Source: Aplectana chamaeleonis (lineage: Eukaryota > Nematoda > Chromadorea > Rhabditida > Cosmocercidae). From it: DNA of 64,000 nucleotides. Below are positions 28,824 to 37,991 of this stretch, piece after piece. Below the pieces are notes generated by a model, which was not told the origin of the DNA, made no database searches, and saw only the letters and a list, made by a program, of their open reading frames with translations. Every line of letters starts with the position of its first letter. Position 1 is the stretch's first letter. The DNA is taken from positions 1 to 64,000 of the forward strand of contig JAPDOI010001053.1 of NCBI GenBank assembly GCA_029168955.1, in the 5' to 3' direction. Both the position numbers and the translations under genes were made by a program.

Positions 28824-29403
28824 GCTAGACTAGTCTCACTCCACTCCTGAAACCATTCAATCGAGGTCTGAAGTGAGCGAAATAGAAATTTTGAGTTTGC
28901 TGCTCGCCCCGGATCGACTAGGCTAGGTCGCGCTGACCGCAAGCCCCTTCCAGAGTAAATCCTTTGCGGGTTAGTCACACTTTGAACTGCACAAAAAGAC
29001 GCCCGACCTTTGGATCTCTAGCATTGATTTGTGAAGAAGCTTTGATCAGGAGGAGGGGAATCAACAGAATAATCTCCGGCGAGGGATATGGTAACGGCCT
29101 TGTTGAACTTGATATCGACTCCTATACAGAGCACATACAGAACAGCGCTACTGGCATCACCTAAGTCTTTCAATTAGCTTTGACATATGGAGTTTTTCTT
29201 CCTGAAAAGGCTAGTGAAAAGTCAGGCACATAGTACATGGCAGATAATGCATGAAATACCACATGACTAAACAAATGTTAGTGTATTATAGCCCAAAACA
29301 GATTTTGACGTTTGTCGTTTTGCCGTTTGCCGGTCATTTTTGAGGTTTGCCGTAGCCGTTGCCGTTTCCCGAATTTTTAAATTCCTTTACCGCACACTCC
29401 TGG
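28824..29403. other. Unassigned spacer
   Basis: No recognisable gene. A 66-codon frame at 28964-29164 has no family resemblance and no support. Around 29310-29385 there is a run of related GCCGTTT / TTGCCG motifs, resembling the motif-rich ends of the hAT-like elements elsewhere in the window, but no terminus can be fixed. Confidence 0.4.
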
Positions 29404-30074
29404 TGACGGCCCACAGCCTACGGCGCACACCATACAATTTTCTTAAAGACAGTGTCTACGATAAATTTCGTTCTCTGTTTTTGGCGGGAAATCGAAAGTT
29501 CAGGGTCTCAATGTAGCACAGGGGTCGAAAGAATGGACGAAAACGTTCCCGAAAGAGCTCCATACGGCTCCGAAGGTCGCTCGCGCTAGCCCTTCCGCTC
29601 GCGGTCGAGTTTTCCGAGGAACAATTTGGTCCGCTTCTACATTATTATTGGAGCGCGAGCGCGGCTGAGTTTTAGCATTGGGGCGCATTTGCACGCTGTC
29701 TACTTCAGGTCCATGCCCGCGCAACTGATCCAAATGGCTTTCAAGAAGAAGAGCTGATTTTGGATGTTTCGAAGCATTTTTCATGATTCTTTCCACACTG
29801 ATGAAACAGTCAGACTCTAAACTTTCGTTTTCTGGTGAAAACTCGAAAGCGATTTCTATCGTGGACACTGCCTTTAAGCTTTCGGGCTCACAACTTTGTT
29901 ATTTGTGAACGGATTTGGCTGAAACTTTGACAGCAAGTGTCTTCTATACTCCTTTATCACTAATGTCCAGAAGGAAATCTTCAGAAAATTTGTTTAAAAG
30001 ATTTTATAAACTACTTTATACATTTCAAAGTGATCACAAGGCCTAGGCGAAACCAAACCTCTCCTGCCGCTTCG
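29404..30074 (+). repeat. Dispersed repeat R, copy 1 (interrupted by a MITE)
   Basis: The flanks 29404-29446 and 29874-30074 together match 41513-41810. Shared landmarks are GGCGCACACCAT (GGCGCACGACAT in the other copy), AATTTTCTTAA, GCTTTCGGGCTC, CCAGAAGGAAATCTTCAGAAA and GTGATCACAAGG. The copy at 41.5 kb is continuous, while this one is split by the element at 29447-29873. No coding potential is seen. Confidence 0.85.
29447..29873. mobile_element. Family A TTAA MITE, copy 1
   Basis: 427 bp, flanked by TTAA at 29443-29446 and 29874-29877. The ends are inverted: AGACAGTGTCTACGATA at left and the complement of AGGCAGTGTCCACGATAG at right. The TTAA target and AG...CT termini are those of piggyBac-like non-autonomous elements. 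No transposase is encoded, and the 122-codon minus frame inside is incidental. The unfilled site is visible at about 41609. Confidence 0.88.
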
Positions 30075-30331
30075 TGAGATGAGCCATGGTTTCCGATCAA
30101 TAACCCCGTTCTTCCCTTCATTCTAATCTTCTCTCTTTACTCAGGTCAGCTACAAGTTACAAGCATCGGACAACTCGTCAACCATGCTTCACTAGCTCAA
30201 TGTTTGAGGGACCATAACTCCGTTCCCAGAAGGTCTTGTACGATTCCAGATACATCATTAAAATCAGCATGAGGCCGTTTTCAAGATAGGCGAGAAAAAC
30301 AGGAAAACTATTTCTATCGTGAACACTGCCT
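30075..30331. mobile_element. Truncated family A MITE
   Basis: Begins abruptly with GAGATGAGCCATGGTTTCCGA, which is internal sequence of family A (compare 55270 onward). It ends with TATCGTGAACACTGCCT and then TTAA at 30332-30335. The left terminus is missing. Confidence 0.7.
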
Positions 30332-30545
30332 TTAACGATTCCTTCTTCCTTGACTCCTTTACACCTCCAACAATAGGATGTGCACTTCCTCCCAAGCCCC
30401 AAATCACTCTCCCAAACGTTGTGCGCCTCCTCCCAAACCCCTACATACCTAATGGTGTGTTTGTTGTTGGTAATGTTTCTAATGATGTGCGCACACCCCT
30501 TAGAACCCCAATCACTTTCATCGACTTTGTGCGAGCTCCTTTCAA

Positions 30546-31009
30546 AGGCCGTGCTCAAGAAGAAAAAGTTGCACGTTTTTTTGGCTGAAACGTAAGCTTC
30601 GGGTCCCTCCAAGAAGATTAAGAACGGAAATGCCACAAAAACAGCCGGTAAGTAGGTGAAAATCTCGTGATCCGGCCAACCCATTGGGCCACTCCGCCCA
30701 CGTCCTATAGCAGTTGCCCTTAATTCGTGGTTAGATGAGCGATGGTTGCCGATTAAAAGCCCCGTTCTTCCCTTCATTCTCAACTTCTCTCTTTATTCAG
30801 GCCAGCTCGCACACATCGGCTGCAAAAAACGGGAGTTACAAGCCTCGGACAACTCGTCCACAATGCTTCCTTAGCTAAATTATAAAGGGCCAAAACTCCG
30901 CTTCCAAGGGGTCTTGTACGAATCAAGGGACATCATTGAAATCAGCATGGGACCGTTTTCAAGACAGGCTGAAAATTTAAAAAAACGACTTTTATCGGGA
31001 GCACTGCCT
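30546..31009. mobile_element. Family A TTAA MITE inside the minisatellite
   Basis: 464 bp. The left end AGGCCGTGCTCAAGAAGAAAAA follows a mutated target (TTCAA). The right end TCGGGAGCACTGCCT is followed by TTAA at 31010-31013. The interior matches the copy at 44263-44725. Removing it restores a normal minisatellite phrase, GCTCCTTTAAACCC. Confidence 0.8.
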
Positions 31010-31135
31010 TTAAACCCTATATACCTTTCACAATAGTGTGCAAAAAAACCTTGACAATTATCAATTTTCGACGTTGTGCGCGCTCTCCTTAAACACTTAT
31101 TCCTCTTCACCAATGGTGTGCAAATGTCCCGTTAA

Positions 31136-31605
31136 AGGCACAGTCCAACCCCAGAATCGATTTTCCGTTTTTTTTTTCACCATCTTGGAGACAATTTCAC
31201 GCTGATCACAAAGGTGTTTTCAGAAACGCTCAGAACTCACTACGAACGGAGTTACGGCTCCTCAAAAAATTCGATTTTGAACGGCTAGAAGACGAGTTGT
31301 CTCGAGCCCGTATTTTCTCGCTACTCGCAGCCGTCGTTCTGTAGCAGGCCACAATATAAAGCCAGACCGAAAACAAATCGAAGAACATGGGTTTTGAATA
31401 AAATCATTAGCGCGTCTCTTCCCTACGGGGGTCGGAAACCTGCCAGTGGACGTTACCCATTTTTTCTTTCAAGGGGGCGTGGCCAACTTTTTCCTTACTT
31501 TTTCTCGCTTATTTGAGTGAATTGAGATTTCGCGCTTGGCAGGGTTGCTATAGGCGGCGACCGGACCATAATATCAAAAATTACCTCTGAGGTTGGACTG
31601 TGCCT
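31136..31605. mobile_element. Family C TTAA MITE, copy 1
   Basis: 470 bp with inverted ends AGGCACAGTCCAACC and GGTTGGACTGTGCCT. The target is TTAA at 31132-31135, decayed to CTAA at 31606-31609. It has the same architecture as families A and B but a different terminal sequence. It is non-coding and inserted in the minisatellite. A second, more decayed copy is at 61603-61994. Confidence 0.85.
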
Positions 31606-33249
31606 CTAAACGCTAGTCCTTTTCACCGACCTTTTGCGCGCTCCTCCTAAACTCCTATACACCTTTCATGATGGTGTGCGCGCACCCCTTCAAACCCCAA
31701 TCATCTTCATCGACATTGCGTGCGCTCCTCTTAAACCACTGTAAACGTTTTACAATGGTGTGCGTACACTCCCTCAAAAACTAATCACTTCCACACGTTA
31801 GGCGCGCTCCTCTTAAACCTGTATAGCTCTTCAACAATGGTGTGCACACATCCCTGAAAAGTCTAGTCCTTTTCTCCGACGATGTGCGCGCCCTCATAAA
31901 CCCCTTTACACCTCCCACAATGGTGTGCTCACCGCCTCCAATGCGTAATCACTCTCCTGGGCGTTGTGCGCTATTTTTCAAACCCTACTTACCTCCCAAG
32001 ACACTGAGCGCTCTTCTCAAACTCTGTTCACAATACAGTGTCCACATAAACCGCCGTTTGCTCTCCAGAACACTATGACACTGTGCGAGCTCCTACTGTA
32101 CGCCCCCCCAATCACTGCACTGTGCGCGCTCAAAACCTGAAGCTCTTTTTCCATAACACAGTATGCGCTCCTCCTAAATCCCTCCTCCGCATCTGTTACA
32201 CGTTTCGCGCTCTTCCTATACCACAACTCATCTTTGACGACTTTTTGCCCGCTCCTCTTCAACCTCTTATCACTTCCGACGACTCTGCCAGCGCACTTCC
32301 GAAAACCCCACTCACTTTCCAAAACGCTATCGGTGCTCCTCCAAAGCCACCACCCACTTTATGGGCTTTTCATGGCGCTCCTCTCCTAATTGTAGTCACC
32401 CCACGACAGTGCGCGCGTTTTACCTAAACCTGTACGGGCACTCCCTAAACCTATTCACAATCAAATTCCTTATGCGCGCTCCTACTGTAACCCTACTCCC
32501 TCCAGCGACACGGCGCGCACCTCCTGAGATCCCACTAAGCTTTCGTGACCCTGAGTGAGCACCTCCTAAAATAAAACTTTTTTCTTTAAATTTATGCTCG
32601 TTCCGCTTAAACCTAGAATCACTTTTCACGACATTTCGCGCTTTACCTAAACCCGTGAACTTTGCTCCTAAACCTCCATTCACTATGAAATCAACTGTGC
32701 GCACTTCTCATAGTCTCCTAATCGTTTCCAATAACTTCCAAGCGTGCCTCCTGCTCCCGTATTTACTTCCACGGTGGTAAACGTGCTCCACCTGTTTCCC
32801 TTCTCCCTACTCACGACACTGCGCGCACTTTGTGAACCCCTATTCATCTTCCATGACACTGTGCGCGCTGTTCATAGACCACTTACTCACTTTCCACGGC
32901 GCCGTGCGTGCTCCTTCTAAACCTCTACTCGTTTTCTACGACGTTCTCCAAATTGGCTGAACATTATCGTGCTCTACTTTATGACAACAATTTTGGAAAC
33001 TTTGAGTGCCATCCATTCATCCGTACATGCGTGCATACGTACAGATAGTTGCTCAGACACACGTCATGGCGAAACATACTTTGCGAGGATAGAGATAGGA
33101 CTGTGCGATATGTGACACGAAGGTGGATTTATAAAGTCTACGATACTCCACTCAATACTCCCTAATACGACCTACTTCAATGGGAAGCTAAAAAGCTCCA
33201 TATGCAACAGCTTAGGTGATCAGACACGCCCCCACGCCCATTATTATAT

Positions 33250-33273
33250 ATTTATTTATTTATTTATTTATTT

Positions 33274-33318
<45 letters not shown>

Positions 33319-33323
33319 TTCAT

Positions 33324-33370
<47 letters not shown>

Positions 33371-33393
33371 TTCATTTATTTGTTTATTTAGTT
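33250..33393. repeat. (TTTA)n microsatellite
   Basis: About 36 tetranucleotide copies with a few interruptions (AATT, CATT, TGTT). It may be the expanded tail of a minus-strand retroposon, as AAAT tails occur near 42141 and 59188, but no body is recognisable. Confidence 0.95.
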
Positions 33394-33487
33394 GTTTACA
33401 TAAGCCTGTGTACCAGACCTATGTGCAACGAACAACATAAATGAAATCAGCAAAAAGCATACATCAGGAACAAGGGAAAAACTACCA

Positions 33488-33597
<110 letters not shown>

Positions 33598-33611
33598 AAG
33601 CCAAATACCAG

Positions 33612-34128
33612 TGGCCGTATTCATGAAACGGCGGGCGCAGGAAGGGGGCGTTACCTTCCTGTGCCCGGCGTATGGCAGCCAGTTTTGTGCCTTCCCCGTC
33701 GAAATCTCCATAGTGGCGGCCCCTCTTCGCCACCTGTCAGAGCGGAGACAGGCATGGGTAGCTACCTGCAGGGACGGAGAGGAAACCGTCGGGTAGGAGG
33801 CTGCTGTGTCTCACCTCCACTATCAATGCATTCCGGCGGGCACATCATGCCCGACCTTGATTGTGCGGGTGGACGGGTAGAGCGCGCGCTGCCCGCCAGC
33901 AACATATTGATCACGTTCTGAAACACAAGATCGACGTAGCAGGCAGCCGCAATCATCTCCGTCTACCCGCCAGGTGGCTAGGAACCCTCCCGTCTATCCG
34001 CCAGGTAGCCAGGAGCCTTCCTGTCTACCTGCCGGGTACCCAGGAAGGTGCAACATCGGAAATTCTTCCAACAGCGGGTGGACTTTGTACCTTCCCGGGA
34101 GGCTCCAAATGGTTCATGAATACGGCCA
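33612..34128. mobile_element. MITE with TGGCCGTATTCATGAA termini
   Basis: 517 bp with perfect 16-bp inverted ends TGGCCGTATTCATGAA (33612-33627 and, inverted, 34113-34128). A 3-bp direct repeat CAG flanks it (33609-33611 and 34129-34131), and it sits inside the mariner terminal repeat. It is GC-richer than its surroundings and shows no intact coding region. Superfamily is not assigned: a 3-bp duplication fits several groups. Confidence 0.85.
33958..34047. repeat. Three-copy 31-bp tandem repeat
   Basis: GTCTACC / GTCTATC landmarks fall at 33961, 33992 and 34023, each followed by CCGCCAGGTGGC or close variants. It lies inside the MITE at 33612-34128. Confidence 0.75.
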
Positions 34129-34153
34129 CAGGTTCTCCAATAATTCTTTTCCG

Positions 34154-34615
34154 AAGATCATGCTCTGCTGCTGGTGGGACACCAAGGGCATGCTGTACTT
34201 CGCGCTGCTCCCGCAAGGCAGGACGGTCACCGCCCCCATCTACACCGATCAGCTCGAGAAACTAGCCGCCGCCATCCGAGAAAAGCGTCCCCGACGGGCC
34301 TCGGTCCACCTGCTGCACGACAACGCGCGCCCCCACGTGGCGAAGGAGACCCAGCAGAAGTTGGCGACGCTCGGCTGGGAGACGGTTGCCCATCCGCCGT
34401 ATTCCCCGGACCTCGCCCCCTCCGACTACCACTTGTTCCGCCCGCTGAAGCACCATTTGGCCGAAAGAAAATTCACCAACTACGACAACCTCAAATCCGA
34501 CATCGCGGACTTCTTCGAGTCGCCGCCCCCAGAAATCTGGGCGAAGGGCATCGGCGACCTGCCCAATCGATGGGCCACTGTTGTGGATAACTTTGGTGAT
34601 TATATTGTTGATTAG
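34154..34615 (+). pseudogene. Mariner transposase, C-terminal half
   Basis: This is the C-terminal part of a mariner-family transposase, the DDE/D enzyme that cuts and rejoins element ends. The open frame runs 33974-34615 (213 codons), but only residues from Lys61 are transposase. The first 60 come from the inserted MITE and the mariner terminal repeat. Visible motifs are LCCWWDTKGM, HDNARPH with catalytic Asp116, and PPYSPDLAPSDYHLF with Asp151. Exactly 34 residues separate the two aspartates, which is the D34D spacing of mariner. The first catalytic aspartate and the DNA-binding N-terminal domain are missing, so it cannot be active. The frame is intact to TAG at 34613-34615, and AATAAA follows at 34627. 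The family is certain; any expression is unlikely. Confidence 0.93.
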
Positions 34616-34690
34616 ACTTGTTTTTCAATAAAGTTGAAAAAAATTAAAAATGGTGAAATTTTCGGACAAGAATTATTGGACAACCTGGTA

Positions 34691-35452
34691 TATTTAGTAG
34701 GATGTACATGTTGCTGAAACAATAAAAGCTCTAAGTGATAGTGTCAAAAACTGCGGGAAATTCGAACGACCGGAGAGACAGACATCCGTCGGTCGGACAC
34801 CGGTCAGACACACCACCACGCCGAACGTTATATGCAAGGATAACTCGTCCACATCCAATCAAATACGAAGAAAAACCGTTGTTTCTTTGTCTTTGGGATT
34901 TTCCGTCGGTTTTCAACTCTAACAGCTACAAGCCTTTGCTTCACGCCACAGAATGTATGTCGACTTTATCTTCAGATTGGCTAAGCTCTCTTGTTTGAAC
35001 GCTCGCGGCAAGATGTGTGGCTGTCACTCAAGAGTCGCCAAAATTACCTGTCACCTGTCCTCCCGATGGTCATCAACACTGTCGAGTGGGCGCCAGGAAC
35101 GTCTCTATTGCTGAAGCCAAGGAAAAGGAATACGCTGCAAATTTGGAGCATTTTTAACTGGAAGCTGGAAAAGCGAATGTACAGTAAGTGAAGGGATTCG
35201 TACTACAAATGGTCCGCAACTGGTGATCCGGCTCAACCCGCAGCCCCTTATCTTTGCTGCCTCCTGTTTACCATAGATCATCCAGATTAGCTCCACTCCT
35301 ATTAACAAGGCTTTCTTGGCATGCTTCACGCAAGATAAATTCAGTGGACTCCGTAATCATCATCTGGAACACTCAGTGAATTAGTGTGATATTCACATCT
35401 CTAGAACGTCACACTTCGACGACTTCAGCGCTGAAATCCTCTCGCATCGTAA
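34691..35452. other. Unassigned spacer
   Basis: No recognisable gene, RNA or repeat boundary. Short frames here resemble nothing I know and overlap on both strands. Confidence 0.4.
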
Positions 35453-35660
35453 AGGCAGCAGACACGCTCGAAAAACTTCTTGGGATAACTACATATGTTA
35501 CTGGGGTTGCGTGGCCCCTAGTAGAACGCTCACGCCTTTATAAGTTTCACCCCATAACAAAACAGTTTTCGTTGTTTTCGTTTGTTAGTTTCCCACACAT
35601 ACAGCTCCAAACCTTCAATTTATGTCATAAATTGATGTCATTTTGAACGTGTTTTCTGCC
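35453..35660. mobile_element. Family B MITE, internally shortened copy
   Basis: Left end AGGCAGCAGACACGCTCG after a decayed target (GTAA), and right end TTGAACGTGTTTTCTGCC before TTGA. At about 208 bp it is less than half the length of the copy at 51669-52152, with which it shares GATAACTACAT near the left and AAATTGATGTCATT near the right. Confidence 0.75.
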
Positions 35661-36700
35661 TTGAAATTTGGCATCTAGTTATGTATTTAAATATCTATGT
35701 CGAAAAACTCCCAGTCGGCCTTCAACTGTGCAGGTCTTTTGTGTTGCACAAGACTCTTCGTATAATGAAAATCTTCTTCTCGGTTTGCCGATTGATTTGT
35801 GAATTTTTTTTCACCACTACCATGATCGCCAAACCATTCAACTGTGCTTCCCTTTTTAGTCCCCATGCTGTGTTTACCATTTTTCTTAGAATCTACTCAA
35901 TTCATGAGGATCCATATTTCTGAATGATTATTGCATACTTTTTACCCCTCGCCTTTTAAAGCACAGTATGTACATCCAGCTTTTCCCGATTTTCTGCTTG
36001 TCCTGAAGACGTTCACACGCTGGCCCCAACGATACCTCTGGAATCACACATGAGCTCATACGAAAGGATTCATGACCTCTCAAGAACTCGTTAAAGGCAG
36101 TGTCCGCGATGAATTTCACTTCCAATATCTCCACGGTTTACGGAAGGTCTGGTGCCCTATATAACGAAGCACGCTTGAAAAGGATGCGAAGGTCGCGTTT
36201 TTGAGCCAAGATAAGTCCTCCCTTCTTTACGTTGATTTTTGAGCGTGAGGAATTGACCGCTATGTAGGATGATGCCTATGAGTGCAATCAAGCGATCAGC
36301 TCACCTATCAGCACTTGGTATGTGGGCTTGGTTCATCAACAAAATTTGTAGTAATATAGTAGTTCATTTACTGTAGTTCTCATTTATATCCACCATACAA
36401 TGAATGTTATCCATGAAATGTCACCAGTATACCACCCGGTGGAAACGGTGCGCGTCAAATACAGGGCACGAATGGGAGGGAAAAATCATAGTGTAAGGCA
36501 TTGAGTAAGAGCGATTAATGGAACTCAGCGCTGCAGCTGGAACAACCTGGCCATCATGTAATAGCGTCTGATGCCCTCCTTTATAGCAAAAGAACGAGGA
36601 ACACTAGTAATATGCCAAGAGGTGTCCACACGAAAACAAAAACATTCAGTGTAGACAAGATTACAAGATCTTTTGGATTTTGATTATGGTGATCCTCCAC
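35661..36700. other. Unassigned spacer with decayed family A sequence
   Basis: Around 35975-36060 the sequence resembles the interior of family A (compare 42260-42340). At 36091-36094 TTAA is followed by AGGCAGTGTCCGCGATG, a family A left end whose right end I cannot find. Nothing else is recognised to 36700. Confidence 0.45.
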
Positions 36701-36705
36701 TATAT

Positions 36706-37679
36706 CAATTCTATCCAAAAGGGGTCTTCCAAACGAAAGAGGTTTGGTGCGTGCCAGAAATGTTCCAAGAAAAAGGGAACAATAGAATTGTGGAGTGATG
36801 AGGTTCTACAAAAAATGAACAATATTTTCTATAAGCAAATTTTTGGGTCGACACTTTTAAACGGCGAAAACAAACCGTTGCGGTATTCTACACGGAAATA
36901 TTTCGTGGTTCCAAAAATTACTCTGATTATGAAAACGAAGATATCATTCTCAAAACCGCTTCACTGCTATGATAGTAATGCCCAACCCTGCAAGTAGCGG
37001 GGAAATGGAGGATATGTATATGTACTTAATAGCGAATAATGTTATACAGCCCACCCCCCCCCATTCGGCTTTCGTAAACAAAGTTGTTGATACCAAGTAG
37101 ATAAAGAGTAGGGTATAAAAGAAGAGGTGAGCGGTGTGTACTCATTCACGCATGGTCATTCTCCAGCGGTCAGAAGTTGAGGCTCTGCATGGACTAGAAA
37201 CTGGGAAAACAGCAGCACCGGTGCTCAAGATAGAACAAAATCGCAGGAAAAACTTAGAAAATTTTTGAGCCAACTCGAGTGAGCCTATGGGGGAGGGATG
37301 GGCTGAATAAGAGCACCCCTTAATAGCTGTTATTAGAAGAGGAGGTGCTGCCAAATCGACCTTGACAGAAGTGTTAGCTACAGCGGTTGAGAGAAATATA
37401 ACAATCGAAGTATGACATCAAGCAAGAATATTGCCATATGATCTCGCATAACGAGTAGAAGTTTTTTTTCTAAAAACCTCCGAACTCTCCTCTATGTAAT
37501 ACCACAACGGTTTGTTTCCGCCGTTTAAAAGTGTCGACCAAAAAATTTGCTTCTAGAAAATATTGTTCATTTTTTGTAGACTCTCATCACTCCACAATTC
37601 TATTGTTCCCTTTTTCTTGGAACATTTCTGGCACGCACCAAACCTCTTTCGTTTGGAAGACCCCTTTTGGATAGAATTG
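36706..37679. repeat. Large inverted repeat, 181-bp arms
   Basis: Arm 36706-36886 is the reverse complement of 37498-37679 with only a handful of mismatches. Shared landmarks are CTATCCAAAAGGGGTCTTCC, GGTTTGGTGCGTGCCAGAAA and CGACACTTTTAAACGGCG. About 610 bp separate the arms. It may be a foldback transposon or two oppositely oriented copies of a short repeat. No target duplication was found. Confidence 0.85.
37114..37121 (+). promoter_or_regulatory. TATA-box-like sequence, copy 1
   Basis: TATAAAAG in the first direct repeat. No start site or coding sequence clearly follows. Confidence 0.3.
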
Positions 37680-37853
37680 TTCACTTTTTCCTGATATTAC
37701 GCAGTAATATCACTAAAAAATATGCAACACTTATCAACCTTCTTGGACTGATACGATAATAAGTAAGCAATCAACAGACGATTATAAGTTGCCATCGGCC
37801 CGAAATTCTCACCGTAAACAAAATTCATGACAACCAATTGATAAAGAGTACGG

Positions 37854-37861
37854 TATAAAAG
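37854..37861 (+). promoter_or_regulatory. TATA-box-like sequence, copy 2
   Basis: TATAAAAG followed about 22 bp later by TTTTCATTCTCAC, an initiator-like pyrimidine stretch. It lies 131 bp upstream of the ATG at 37992 that opens the frame across the 42-bp array. Whether it drives transcription is unknown. Confidence 0.3.
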
Positions 37862-37991
37862 AAATTGAGAGCGGTGAGTTTTCATTCTCACACCATCTTT
37901 CTCTGGAGGTGAGCGGCTGAAGCTGAACAGACTGGGGATTAGGGAAACAGCCCCACCGGTTATAAAGATATCACGATATCTGGGCCTAAAC

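Larger units (their letters stand above)
30336..32960. repeat. Degenerate minisatellite (about 83-bp period), split by two MITEs
   Basis: Recurring blocks of the form CAATGGTGTGCGCACACCCC and TTGTGCGCGCTCCTCTTAAACC. The ATGGTGTGC landmark falls at 31671, 31755, 31837 and 31920, giving a spacing of 82-84 bp. Each period looks like a dimer of about 41 bp. Copies are strongly diverged and fade out near 32960. The array is interrupted at 30546-31009 and 31136-31605 by TTAA elements. Short frames on both strands (for example 32083-32427) follow the repeat and look incidental. Confidence 0.75.
33608..34688 (+). mobile_element. Internally deleted mariner element, split by another element
   Basis: Flanked by TA at 33606-33607 and 34689-34690. 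The right terminal repeat (34661-34688) reads, complemented, CCAGGTTGTCCAATAATTC and on. The left terminal repeat reads CCAG, is interrupted at 33612, and resumes at 34132 with GTTCTCCAATAATTC. About 26 of 28 terminal bases agree. Immediately after the left terminal repeat comes the C-terminal half of a transposase, so the N-terminal half of the element is deleted. Without the inserted element it is only about 560 bp. Confidence 0.88.
37074..37972 (+). repeat. Direct repeat pair carrying TATA boxes
   Basis: Segments 37074-37232 and 37814-37972 align in the same orientation 740 bp apart. Landmarks are GTAAACAAA, GATAAAGAGTA, GGTATAAAAGAA, GAGCGGTG, GGGAAACAGC and CACCGGT. Identity by eye is roughly three in four. 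They could be decayed terminal repeats or promoter-bearing ends of one element, but no internal element proteins are present. Confidence 0.65.

Noticed and set aside
30178..30783. 201-codon minus-strand frame
   Set aside because: It crosses the end of one MITE, part of the minisatellite and the start of another MITE, so it cannot be one conserved gene.
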